Shown here: positions 27,817 through 37,569 of the stretch, piece by piece
How positions within the stretch are numbered: position 1 is the first letter of the stretch
Layout of the letters: each line of letters begins with the position of its first letter
NCBI RefSeq assembly: GCF_013201075.1
Contig: NZ_CP053708.1
Coordinates: 4,655,501 to 4,719,500 of the forward strand
DNA length: 64,000 nt
From: Lichenicola cladoniae
GTDB lineage: Bacteria; Pseudomonadota; Alphaproteobacteria; Acetobacterales; Acetobacteraceae
Reading direction: 5' to 3'
Made by a program: the position numbers and the translations under genes
Notes under the pieces: generated by a model
Database searches by the model: none
The model's input: only the letters and a program-made list of their open reading frames with translations
Told to the model about the DNA's origin: nothing

Positions 27817-27952
27817 CCGAAGGTCCTCGATACTATCGACAAACGACCCGAGTTTTGCGATTTGATGCTGAAATCGTGAACACTGGATAAATATTGATTT
27901 GAAAAATCCGCCATTCTAACGCAGTTGTGACGAAACCCGAACTGGAGCGTTC

Positions 27953-28360
27953 ATGGTGTCGGTCACGACGAGGACGCAGCTGCACGATCCCGAACCCACC
28001 CTGACGTCGCGGATCGAGCGCCGTCCCGGGGAGGGCCGACAGGAGGTTCGGGTGCGGCGCGTCACCGGTTTCGATCGCCGCCAGGGTGGGTTTCCGCGAC
28101 GTCTGTCCGAACAGTGCCGACAGGCGCTGATGAACGGGGCGCAGTCTCTCGAGGCGGTCGGACTGTCGATGAGCGACGTGGTCCGGGTGATCTACCTGGT
28201 GCACGATGCTGACGCATTCCCGGCCTGCTTTCCGTTGCTGCGCGATGCGTTCGGCGATGCAAGGCCCGCTCTGACCCTGCGCCTGGTCGGCGGTTTCGAT
28301 ACGCCCGACGTCAAGATCGAGCTCGAGCTGATCGCGCGCGGCCGCAGCCTGATCTCGTAG
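27953..28360 (+). CDS. RidA/YjgF-superfamily protein
   Basis: A 135-residue protein whose second half, DVVRVIYLVHDADAFPACFPLLRDAFGDARPALTLRLVGGFDTPDVKIELELIA, has the RidA-like trimeric fold signatures (DVVRV, ARPA, IELELIA). True RidA hydrolyses reactive enamine/imine intermediates using a conserved Arg (here in ARPALTL); many paralogs have other roles. GGAG lies at good distance before ATG 27953. Divergent from hprK across a 136-bp AT-rich promoter region. Confidence 0.85.
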   Translation: MVSVTTRTQLHDPEPTLTSRIERRPGEGRQEVRVRRVTGFDRRQGGFPRRLSEQCRQALMNGAQSLEAVGLSMSDVVRVIYLVHDADAFPACFPLLRDAFGDARPALTLRLVGGFDTPDVKIELELIARGRSLIS

Positions 28361-28404
28361 CGTCGCGTCGCGATCGTTCGCGGTCGGCGCTGCCGGCAAC
28401 CATC

Positions 28405-30669
28405 ATGGATAGTGTGTTCGGAGACGAGCGGGCCGCTGGAGCGGCGGCTCTCCCTGTGCCGGATCCGGACCGATGCGTGATCGATGCGCACGTGCAGCAA
28501 CAGGATGCGGAGATCGCGCTGCTTCGGCTGCATCTGGCAGCCCACCGGGCAAGCCGGTTCTGGCGCGCCACCTGGCCGATGCGGCACCTCCTCGACCAGC
28601 GTCCCAAGGTCGTGCGGCGGACCCGGCAGGCGCTGAAGGCCCTGTGGTGGACAGCGACACTGCAGCTGCCGATGCGGCTCAGGGCGAGGACCGCGTATCG
28701 GGCGGCGATCGCTTTGCCTGTACATGCGGATCACGGACCGGTCGTGCAATCCGTGCCGCCGGTGCTGCCGACCACGACCACTCCCATGGTGTCGGTCATC
28801 ATCCCCGCTTACGGACAGGCCGGGGTCACGCTGATCTGCCTCGAGGCGATTGCGGCCTCGCGAACCATGACGCCATTCGAGGTCATCGTTGCCGAGGACG
28901 CGTCGGGCGATCCGGACATGATGGTGCTGGACGCCATCGTCGGGCTGCGCCTGGTCCGCAACCAATCCAATCTTGGCTTCCTGCACAATTGCAACACCAC
29001 CGCTTTGCTGGCCCGCGGCCGCTACCTGCTGTTCCTGAACAACGACACCGAGCCATTGCCCGGGTTTATCGACGAGTTGGTCGCCCTGGCGGAGGCTAGG
29101 CCGGATGTCGGGCTGGTCGGCTCCAAGCTGCTGTTCCCGGATGGGCGGCTGCAGGAAGCGGGCGGCATCATCTGGCAGGACGGGACCGGTTGGAACTACG
29201 GCCGAGGCGATGATCCGACATTGCCCCGGTACAATACCGTGCGTGAGGTCGACTACATCTCCGGCGCGTCGATCCTGCTGAAGCGGGACCTGTTTGAAGC
29301 ACTCGGGGGCTTCGATCCGCTGTTCGCGCCCGCCTACTACGAGGATGTGGATCTGGCCTTCCGGATCCGCGCACGGGGCTTGCGGGTGATGTACCAGCCG
29401 GCCAGCGTGGTGATCCACCATGAGGGGGTGTCGCACGGTACCGATCCCACATCCGGTATCAAGGCGCAGCAGGAGGTGAACCGGCATCGGTTGCTGGCGC
29501 GCTGGCCGCAGCTTCTGGCCTCTGAGCATAGCCCGTCCGGGACCGACCCGATGCGGGCGCCGGAGCATGCGAAGGGACGTACGACCATCTTGGTCATCGA
29601 CCATTATGTTCCGGAGCCGGATCGCGATGCCGGATCGCGCTCGACCATGGGCATCGTGACGGCGCTGCGGGACGCCGGGTGGGTGGTGAAGTTCTGGCCG
29701 CAGAACCGCACGCACAACGACTATACCCAACTGCTGGAAGCAATCGGCATCGAGGTGCTGGATGGTCGCCTGGACCTGAACTTTCCGCAGTGGATCGCCC
29801 GGAACGGCGCCGAGCTCGACCATGTGCTGGCGATCCGGCCGGAGGTCGCCGACGAGTACATCTCGGATCTGCTCTCTCACACGAAGGCACGCCTCAGCTT
29901 CTATGGCGTCGATATCCATCATGTGCGGATGCGGCGTCAGGCCATCCTGCTCGGTGACGCTGCCCTGGCGGCGGAAGCCAACGAGATGGAGAAGCTCGAG
30001 CGACGGCTCTGGGGCATGTTCGACGTGCTGCTGTATCCGTCGGAGGCGGAAGCGGCTCAGGTCCGGTCCCTGGTTCCCGGGGCGCCGGCGCGCGGAATCG
30101 TCCCGTTCAGCTTCGACCGCTTCCGCGCACGGGGCGCACCACCCGTTGAACCGGTGATCCTGTTCGTGGCCGGGTTCGCGCATCCACCCAACATCGATGC
30201 GGCAACATGGCTGGTCCGGGAGATCCTGCCGCTGGTCCGTGCGCGGGTGCCGGCGACCAGGCTGGTACTGGCCGGATCGCATCCGACCGCCGAGGTGCGG
30301 GCGCTGTCTGATGGCGACAGGATCACCGTGACCGGCAACCTGAGCGAGGCCGGGCTTGCGGCGATCTATCTCGAGGCGCGTGCGTCGATCGTACCGCTCC
30401 GGGTCGGTGCCGGGGTGAAAGGCAAGGTGGTCGAGGCGCTGCAGCAGGGCCTGCCCCTGGTCACCACGTCGATCGGCGCGGAAGGAATACCGGGGCTGGA
30501 GCAGGTGGCGACGGTGACCGATGACGCGGCCGGGCTGGCTGCCGGGCTCGTCATGCTTCTGCTGGACGACCGGCGCTGGGCGGTCAACTCGGCCGTGCAG
30601 GTCGCGTTTGCCGAGCGCCATTTCTCCCGGGCAGCCCTGGCCGAGAGCCTGTTTGCCGCTCTCGCGTGA
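28405..30669 (+). CDS. Two-domain glycosyltransferase, GT2 followed by GT4
   Basis: A 754-residue fusion. Residues ~125-370 form a GT2 domain: VSVIIPAYGQAGVTLICLEAI, LFLNNDTEPLPGFIDEL (DxD-type site), GGFDPLFAPAYYEDVDLAFRIRARG. Residues ~390-754 form a GT-B/GT4-like domain: ILVIDHYVPEPDRDAGSRS, ILFVAGFAHPPNIDAATWLVREILP, VTGNLSEAGLAAIY, VPLRVGAGVKGKVVEALQQGLPLVTTSIGAEGI. The first ~120 residues are helical and may dock with a partner. Likely role: extension of a cell-surface polysaccharide or O-antigen; the sugars are unknown. Runs alone on the plus strand. Confidence 0.9.
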   Translation: MDSVFGDERAAGAAALPVPDPDRCVIDAHVQQQDAEIALLRLHLAAHRASRFWRATWPMRHLLDQRPKVVRRTRQALKALWWTATLQLPMRLRARTAYRAAIALPVHADHGPVVQSVPPVLPTTTTPMVSVIIPAYGQAGVTLICLEAIAASRTMTPFEVIVAEDASGDPDMMVLDAIVGLRLVRNQSNLGFLHNCNTTALLARGRYLLFLNNDTEPLPGFIDELVALAEARPDVGLVGSKLLFPDGRLQEAGGIIWQDGTGWNYGRGDDPTLPRYNTVREVDYISGASILLKRDLFEALGGFDPLFAPAYYEDVDLAFRIRARGLRVMYQPASVVIHHEGVSHGTDPTSGIKAQQEVNRHRLLARWPQLLASEHSPSGTDPMRAPEHAKGRTTILVIDHYVPEPDRDAGSRSTMGIVTALRDAGWVVKFWPQNRTHNDYTQLLEAIGIEVLDGRLDLNFPQWIARNGAELDHVLAIRPEVADEYISDLLSHTKARLSFYGVDIHHVRMRRQAILLGDAALAAEANEMEKLERRLWGMFDVLLYPSEAEAAQVRSLVPGAPARGIVPFSFDRFRARGAPPVEPVILFVAGFAHPPNIDAATWLVREILPLVRARVPATRLVLAGSHPTAEVRALSDGDRITVTGNLSEAGLAAIYLEARASIVPLRVGAGVKGKVVEALQQGLPLVTTSIGAEGIPGLEQVATVTDDAAGLAAGLVMLLLDDRRWAVNSAVQVAFAERHFSRAALAESLFAALA

Positions 30670-30736
30670 TCTTCGTTTTCATCGGCGGCGATTATGGCCT
30701 ATCCCACCGGGCCCAACGGACTTGAAAGATCGTTCC

Positions 30737-31006
30737 ATGAACACTTCCGATATCACCCGCGTCCAGGCCTACCTGCGCAAGCTGCTCGGCTCGGAAAAAG
30801 TCATGGTCGTGGCTCCTCCGCGCAAGGGTGCCACGGTCGAGCTGGCGATCGACAAGGAAGTCATCGGCACCGTGCATCGTGACGAGGACGAGGGTGAAGT
30901 GTCCTACTCGATCCACATCACCGTGCTGGAAGAAGACCTGGCGCCGGCGACCGACGAGACGAAGACCGCGGTGTCAGGCAAGACAGCAGGTACGCCGCGG
31001 CGCTGA
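30737..31006 (+). CDS. DUF3126 family protein
   Basis: An 89-residue small protein matching the alphaproteobacterial DUF3126 pattern: RVQAYLRKLLGSEKVMVVAPPRKGATVELAIDKEVIGTVHRDEDEGEVSYSIHITVLEEDL. It is almost restricted to alphaproteobacteria and its function is unknown. ATG 30737 follows GAAAG. The last 89 nt overlap the end of znuB on the opposite strand, so the basic tail beyond VLEEDL may be variable. Confidence 0.9.
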   Translation: MNTSDITRVQAYLRKLLGSEKVMVVAPPRKGATVELAIDKEVIGTVHRDEDEGEVSYSIHITVLEEDLAPATDETKTAVSGKTAGTPRR

Positions 31007-31757
31007 GGGCGGTAATCCAGAAGCTTGCCGGCCAGTCGGTGGCCCAGGCGAGCATGATACCGCCCCAGGCCTCGACCAGCGCCAGCAGAGCCGACAGGGC
31101 GATCCCCGCCCAGAGAGAGCTTGTGACACGCTGAGCCGCCGCGGCCGGCCCGACCATCAGGGTAAACACCAGCAGCACGCCGACGATCTGCGCGCAGCCC
31201 GCGGTCGCCAGTCCGACCAATCCCAGGAACAGCACCGAGACCAGCCGCAGGCGCACCCCACGCGCCTCGGCAAGCTCGGGTTGCAGGCTGGCGAACAGCA
31301 GGGGCCGCGCGATGATCGCCAGGCCTGACAGGGCAAGTGCCCCGAGCACCAGCAACGTCCAGAGCGTGGCGCAATCGACACCGAACACGTTGCCGAACAG
31401 CAGCGCCGTCGCCTGCGATGCGTAGGCGGTGAAGAAGTGCAGGAACAGCAGGCCGAACCCGAGCGACAGCGCCAGCACCATGCCGATCGCCACGTCCCGG
31501 CCAGCCACCTTCTCGCCCAGCAGTCCCATCGCCAGGCCGGCCAGCAGGGTCAACGCGACGAGCCCCCATAGCGGCGGCAGGCCCAGCAGGACCGCGCCGG
31601 TGGCGCCGGTGAAGCCGACATGGGACAGGGCGTGGCCGGCGAAACTCTGCTGGCGCAGCACCAGGAAGAATCCCACCGGCCCGGCCACCAGTGCCACGAT
31701 GGTCGCGGCGGCGAAGGCATTGACCATGAAGCCGTAGGCGAACAGGCCGGACAGCAT
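30918..31757 (-). CDS. znuB: Zinc/manganese ABC transporter permease
   Basis: Membrane subunit of a cluster-9 metal importer, 279 residues with about eight hydrophobic segments. VGFFLVLRQQSFAGHALSHVGFTGATGAVLLG is the hallmark of the ZnuB/MntB family. The start ATG at 31757 shares a base with the znuC stop (TGATG). Third gene of the znuA-znuC-znuB operon, regulated by the Zur site at 33526. Its 3' end overlaps the DUF3126 gene by 89 nt in convergent orientation. Confidence 0.95.
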   Translation of the reverse strand: MLSGLFAYGFMVNAFAAATIVALVAGPVGFFLVLRQQSFAGHALSHVGFTGATGAVLLGLPPLWGLVALTLLAGLAMGLLGEKVAGRDVAIGMVLALSLGFGLLFLHFFTAYASQATALLFGNVFGVDCATLWTLLVLGALALSGLAIIARPLLFASLQPELAEARGVRLRLVSVLFLGLVGLATAGCAQIVGVLLVFTLMVGPAAAAQRVTSSLWAGIALSALLALVEAWGGIMLAWATDWPASFWITALSAAAYLLSCLTPRSSSRRSPAPGLLPAR

Positions 31758-32587
31758 CACGCGGACCTTGCAGGGGCATGATCGTGCGAGTGGACATGAC
31801 ACGGACCGTGCGCGTCGCGCTCCATGTCGTGGGCATCGGACATCACGAAGATCCGGCCATCAAGCCGTACGACCTCGATCGCCGCACCATACAGGCGGGA
31901 CAAACTTGACGAGGTGATGACCTCGTCCACACTGCCGAGGGCGGCATGACCGCGACCGAGATAGAGCACGCGATCGAGTGCGCCGAGCAGCGGGTTGAGC
32001 TCGTGCGCGCTGAACAGCACCGCGATGCCGAGTGTCCGCTGCAGAGAGCGCACCAGCGCCACCACCTCGGATTGCCTGGATGGATCCAGGCTGATCAACG
32101 GCTCGTCGAGCAGCAGCAGCCTCGGTTCGCCCAGCAGCGCCTGTGCCAGCAGCAGCCGCTGGCGTTCGCCGCCGGACAGCTCTGCGAGGGGTCGTGCCGC
32201 GAGCGACGTCGCCTGCACCAGTCCGAGCACGCGGTCGACTTCGCGACCGGCGGCGGCACTCGGCAGCTGCATGCCCCAACGATGACCGTCGAGTGCCGCC
32301 ATCACCATCGTCGTGCCGCTGAGGCGTGGCGCGACCTGCGCCCGCATCTGCGGCATGTAGCCGATCAGCGGATTGCCGCGCCGGACCGGATGGCCGAACA
32401 CCTCGATATGTCCGGTCGCCGGCCGCAGGAGACCCAGGATCGCCCGCATCAGGGTGGTCTTGCCGGCGCCGTTCGCCCCGAGCACGCCGATGAATTCATC
32501 GGAACCGATCTCGAGGGAGATGTTGGACAATACCGCCCGCCCGCCCTGGACCAGGGTCGCATCCGCGATCGCGATGGCGGCCTTCAT
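31757..32587 (-). CDS. znuC: Zinc ABC transporter ATP-binding protein with His-rich tail
   Basis: ATPase of the zinc importer, 276 residues. Walker A GANGAGKTT at residues 37-45 (K43), signature LSGGERQRLLLAQAL, Walker B LLLLDEP and the H-loop SAHELNP are present. The C-terminus carries a histidine-rich tail (HDMERDAHGPCHVHSHDH), so the subunit itself may bind zinc. ATG 32587 overlaps the znuA stop in ATGA. Confidence 0.95.
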   Translation of the reverse strand: MKAAIAIADATLVQGGRAVLSNISLEIGSDEFIGVLGANGAGKTTLMRAILGLLRPATGHIEVFGHPVRRGNPLIGYMPQMRAQVAPRLSGTTMVMAALDGHRWGMQLPSAAAGREVDRVLGLVQATSLAARPLAELSGGERQRLLLAQALLGEPRLLLLDEPLISLDPSRQSEVVALVRSLQRTLGIAVLFSAHELNPLLGALDRVLYLGRGHAALGSVDEVITSSSLSRLYGAAIEVVRLDGRIFVMSDAHDMERDAHGPCHVHSHDHAPARSA

Positions 32588-33495
32588 GGGTGACCGCGCG
32601 GGCGATCGAGCGCGTGGTCGACGGCATCGAGGTCTGCCAGCATCCACTGCGTGTAGTCCAGGCCATGCGGCTCGGTCTCGGTGACGCCGACCACCGGGAT
32701 GCCCGCCCGCTGGGCAACGGCCCTGAGGCGCTGCGCTGCGCTGTCGGTCGCCTGGCTGTTGAAGAACAGCAGCCTCACGCGCCCGAGCCGGAGATCCTGT
32801 TCCATCATGGCGATATCGGATACGGCCGGCTCGGTGTCGTTCATCACCGCAAGCTGGAAGCGCTGGTTGTGCATGTCGAGCCCGAGTGCCGATGCCATGG
32901 CTCCGAACACCGGCTCCGTGGCCGTGACCGGCGTGCCGGCGTAGCGGGATTTCAGCGCAGCCACACGCACCGCGACCGGCGCGATGGTGGCCAGCACTTG
33001 AGCCAGCCGGGCGGCATAATCGACCGCGTTGGCTGGATCCTGCCGCGACAGCTGTGCCGCCAGGGCGCGGGCATAGGACGGCATGGTCACCGGATCGTAC
33101 CAGAGATGGGGATTGTCTCCTGCATGACGCCCGACCAGGTCCGCGACGACCAGGATCGACCGGGGCGGGCTGCCGTGGGCGAGAGTGGCGGCAACCAGTG
33201 CCGCCATCCAGGGATCGTAGCCGATGCCGTTGGAGACGACGATCGCGGCACCGGCGACCGCCCGGGCAACGCTTGGGCTGACCTCGAAGAGATGCGGGTC
33301 CTGGTCGGGGTTGGTCAGGATGCTGGTCACACTTACATGTGGACCTCCGAGGGAACGCGCCACGTTGCCGTAGACATCCTCGGCCGCGACGATGACCAGC
33401 GGTGTCGCCGCATGCGCGGAAATGCAATGCAGGCCCAGTACGCCCAGGGCGAGCCGGATCGCCAGCCAAGTGGCCGTGGTCTGTATCCGCTTCAT
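32584..33495 (-). CDS. znuA: Zinc ABC transporter substrate-binding protein
   Basis: Periplasmic metal-binding protein, 303 residues with a Sec signal ending near SAHAAT (residue ~30). Metal ligands of the cluster-9 fold are visible: H in DQDPHLFE, H in NPHLWYDP, H in MHNQRF and acidic residues late in the chain. It lacks the long His-rich loop of E. coli ZnuA; a His-rich stretch is found instead at the end of ZnuC. First gene of the operon, 31 bp from the Zur operator. Confidence 0.93.
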   Translation of the reverse strand: MKRIQTTATWLAIRLALGVLGLHCISAHAATPLVIVAAEDVYGNVARSLGGPHVSVTSILTNPDQDPHLFEVSPSVARAVAGAAIVVSNGIGYDPWMAALVAATLAHGSPPRSILVVADLVGRHAGDNPHLWYDPVTMPSYARALAAQLSRQDPANAVDYAARLAQVLATIAPVAVRVAALKSRYAGTPVTATEPVFGAMASALGLDMHNQRFQLAVMNDTEPAVSDIAMMEQDLRLGRVRLLFFNSQATDSAAQRLRAVAQRAGIPVVGVTETEPHGLDYTQWMLADLDAVDHALDRPRGHP

Positions 33496-33525
33496 GATCC
33501 GGGCTCTCCCAACAGGGTCGGAACT

Positions 33526-33538
33526 GTTATACTATAAC
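33526..33538. promoter_or_regulatory. Zur operator between znuA and zur
   Basis: GTTATACTATAAC is a perfect 13-bp palindrome in the 65-bp divergent spacer. It matches the alphaproteobacterial Zur-box type and contains TATACT reading toward zur and TATAGT reading toward znuA, so the operator would cover both -10 elements. Zinc-loaded Zur would repress uptake and itself at once. Confidence 0.85.
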
Positions 33539-33560
33539 GTGCGGGATCGAAAGAGGCGCC

Positions 33561-34079
33561 ATGCAGACCAAGGACGACGAGGGGCAGCCGGCTGGTTTCA
33601 GCCCGGCCACGTCAGGATTGCTGGATCGGGCGGGGGTCATCTGCGACCAGCGTGGTTCCAGGCTGACCGAGTTGCGCCGCCAAGTGCTGGGGCTGGTGCT
33701 GGACAGCGAGACGCCGATCGGCGCGTACGACCTGCTCGACCGTCTGCGGGCCGCGCACAAAGGCGCCGCGCCACCGACCGTTTATCGCGCGCTGGATTTT
33801 CTGCTCGACCAGGGGCTCGTGCACAAGGTGGAGAGATTGTCGGCGTTCGTCGGTTGCGTGCATCCGGCGGGAACCGGGGAACCCCACCATCACGGCGATG
33901 GGGCCGTCCACCACCATGCAGCACAGTTCCTGATCTGCACTCGATGCGGGCGCACGATCGAACTCGAGAACGACGATGTCGCGGCGGCGCTGAGCACTGC
34001 GGCAAAGACCGCCGGTTTCATGCCGCACCGGTCTACCGTCGAAGTCGAAGGCCTGTGTGCAGCCTGTACGAGCGGTTGA
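33561..34079 (+). CDS. zur: Zinc uptake regulator, Fur family
   Basis: A 172-residue Fur-superfamily repressor. The winged-helix part is TELRRQVLGLVLDSETPIGAYDLLDRL-PPTVYRALDFLLDQGLVHKVE. The metal-binding half has CTRCG and CAAC (structural zinc site) and a histidine-rich stretch HHHGDGAVHHHAA. Divergent from znuA with a perfect operator between them, making the zinc specificity nearly certain. ATG 33561 gives the normal N-terminus. Confidence 0.95.
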   Translation: MQTKDDEGQPAGFSPATSGLLDRAGVICDQRGSRLTELRRQVLGLVLDSETPIGAYDLLDRLRAAHKGAAPPTVYRALDFLLDQGLVHKVERLSAFVGCVHPAGTGEPHHHGDGAVHHHAAQFLICTRCGRTIELENDDVAAALSTAAKTAGFMPHRSTVEVEGLCAACTSG

Positions 34080-34193
34080 CCAACCGGGCCGGACAACTAT
34101 AAAAACAGCTTATTCTGGCCCATCCAATCCTGCGGCGAATAATCGTCGCAACCTGTAACACGGTAATATTTCGCTACTGTGTCCAGGGCAAAC

Positions 34194-35240
<1,047 letters not shown>

Positions 35241-36261
35241 ACGTGCCGGCGTAGAGCGCAAGCACGCCGGCAACATCGACATCGACCGCTACCGATTGCT
35301 CGGGGTGCGCGTCCCAGGCGCCGACCGGAAACGGGGATTGCTTCGGCTTCTGGATCGTCTGTCCCGAGGCGAGCCCGCCGCAGACCACCCGGACCGGGCC
35401 CCGCCTGATGGTGAACAACTCCGGAGCGACGGCATAGGCCACCGCTAGGCTGTCATGGGTGAAGATGCCGTCCAGGCGGCGGGTGCGCTGGTGGAACGCC
35501 TGGTAGCCGCGACTGAGGTCCCACAGGAATTGCCCGTCCTCGCCGCCGTCCCGGCGCAGGCGTTCGAGATACGCCGCATCCATCACCACCTGCTGGGTGA
35601 CGTCGAGGCCGATGATGGTCACCGGCCAGGGTGCGGTGAACACGACGTCGGCGGCCTCGGGGTCGTTGGAGATGTTGGCCTCGGCGACCGGGGATACGTT
35701 GCCGGTATGGCCGTGCATGCCGAACGCACCGCCCATGACCACGACGCCCTGCACCAGCCGGGCGATCTCGCGGTCCTTGTCCAGGGCGCGGGCGAGATTG
35801 GTCAGCGGGCCGACCGCGATGATGGTGATTTCGTGCGGGTTCGCACGGATCAGGTCGATGATGAACCGATGACCGCGTCTCAGATCCACCGTGGACCGGA
35901 TCGTATCGGGGATGTCGATGTCGCCGAGCCCGTTCGAGCCATGCACATGGCCGGCGGGACTACCCTGGCGATTGAGCAGGGTGACGCCCGACCCTTGCGA
36001 CACGGGCGCGGGAAAACCGAACCGGTCCTTCAGGAAGAGCGCGTTGCGGGTGACGGTGTCGATATCGGCGTTGCCGTGCACCGTGGTGACGCCCAGCAGG
36101 TCGAGTTCCGGACGCCGGGTCAGGAAGCGCAGGGCCATCGCGTCGTCGACGCCCGGGTCGGTGTCGAAGATCACCTTGCGCATTGTCCTGACCCCGTAAC
36201 TGGTAATAGCCCAGGAAAGACCGCGCGGACATGAAACGCAACAAGGACCGCCCGCAGCCCG

Positions 36262-37566
36262 CTAGTCCGGCACCCAGCCATCGAGCTTGAGCACCTCGCC
36301 GGCCAGGTACAGGCTGCCGCAGATCAGCACCCTGCCAGGCGGGCGGGGCGTTTCGAACAGGCTCGAGAGCGCCTGGACCACCGTCGGGCCGGGCCGGGCC
36401 ACTCCGCCCGATGATGCGACGATGGCCTCGACCGGGAGAGCGAGATGCTGCCCCGGCTCCGAGACCGCCCAGACGGTCTCGGCGTGCGTCAGCAGGGGTG
36501 CGAGGAAGCCGGCCGGGTCCTTGCTCTGCTTCATGCCGACCAGCAGATGCACCGGCCGGTCCGACCAGCCGTCGAGCGTTGCCGCGAGTGCCAGGCCGGC
36601 GCCGGGATTATGGCCGCCATCGAGCCAGAGCTCCCAGCCTGGCGGCAGGGTCGTCGCCAATCGGCCGGTCAGGCGCTGCATCCGTGCCGGCCACGTCGCC
36701 TGCGCGATGCCGGCGAAGGCATGCTCCGGAAGTGCCAGTCCCGATGCGCGCAGCGCGGCGATCGCCAGCCCGGCATTGTCGATCTGATGCGGGCCGTCCA
36801 GGCCGGGCAATGGCAGGTCCACCACCCCATGCCGGTCCTGGTAGCGGAGCGGCTGCGCGGCGTTCGTGGTGCGCTCGATGGTCCAGTCGCGGTCGCGCAG
36901 CAGGAGCGGCGCCTGTTGCCGATCGGCTTCCGCGACGATCTCGGCCAGCGCTTCCGGCTGGTGCCGCCCGGTTACGATCGGCGATCCCGGCTTGATGATG
37001 CCGGCCTTCTCCCGTGCGATACCGGCCAGGGTGTTCCCGAGAAACCCTTCATGGTCCATCGACAATGATGCGATGGCGCAGGCGGCGGGGCCTGCGAGCA
37101 GGTTGGTCGCGTCGTAACGGCCGCCGAGCCCCACCTCGATGATGGCCAGGTCCGCCGGCGTTTCGGAAAACAGCAGGAACGCGCAGGCGGTCAGCACCTC
37201 GAACACGGTGATTGGTGCACCGGCATTGACGTGCTCGATGCGCTCGAGCGTCGCCACCAGATGCGCCTCGGTCACCAGTCGGCCGGCGACCCGGAACCGC
37301 TCGGTGACGTCGACCAGATGCGGGCTGGTGGTTGCGTGCACGCTGAGCCCGGCCGCCTCGGCGATCGCGCGAAGATGCGCGCAGGTGCTGCCCTTGCCGT
37401 TGGTGCCGGCAACGTGGATGACCGGTGGCAGCTTCCGTTCCGGATGATCCAGCTTGCCGAGCAGCGCTTCCAGCCGGCCGAGGCTGAGGTCGATCAGTGC
37501 CGGATAAAGCCGCTGCAGCCGCTCCAGCACGAGAACGCTACGGCCACTGAACTCGGGCGACAGCAT
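36262..37566 (-). CDS. folC: Folylpolyglutamate synthase / dihydrofolate synthase
   Basis: Adds glutamate to dihydropteroate and folates. 434 residues. The Mur-ligase-like ATP loop is HVAGTNGKGSTCAHLRA near residues 51-67, followed by TTSPHLVDVTERF, LAIIEVGLGGRYDATN, IASLSMDHEGFLGNT and the C-terminal LDGGHNPGA. It follows accD by three bases in the trpB-trpA-accD-folC operon, the standard alphaproteobacterial order. Confidence 0.96.
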   Translation of the reverse strand: MLSPEFSGRSVLVLERLQRLYPALIDLSLGRLEALLGKLDHPERKLPPVIHVAGTNGKGSTCAHLRAIAEAAGLSVHATTSPHLVDVTERFRVAGRLVTEAHLVATLERIEHVNAGAPITVFEVLTACAFLLFSETPADLAIIEVGLGGRYDATNLLAGPAACAIASLSMDHEGFLGNTLAGIAREKAGIIKPGSPIVTGRHQPEALAEIVAEADRQQAPLLLRDRDWTIERTTNAAQPLRYQDRHGVVDLPLPGLDGPHQIDNAGLAIAALRASGLALPEHAFAGIAQATWPARMQRLTGRLATTLPPGWELWLDGGHNPGAGLALAATLDGWSDRPVHLLVGMKQSKDPAGFLAPLLTHAETVWAVSEPGQHLALPVEAIVASSGGVARPGPTVVQALSSLFETPRPPGRVLICGSLYLAGEVLKLDGWVPD

Positions 37567-37569
37567 GGG

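Noticed and set aside
28192-30621. An 809-codon open frame antisense to the two-domain glycosyltransferase
   Set aside because: It has no recognisable domain, is rich in His/Arg/Gln as expected from antisense GC-rich codons, and the plus-strand gene has clear GT2 and GT4 motifs.
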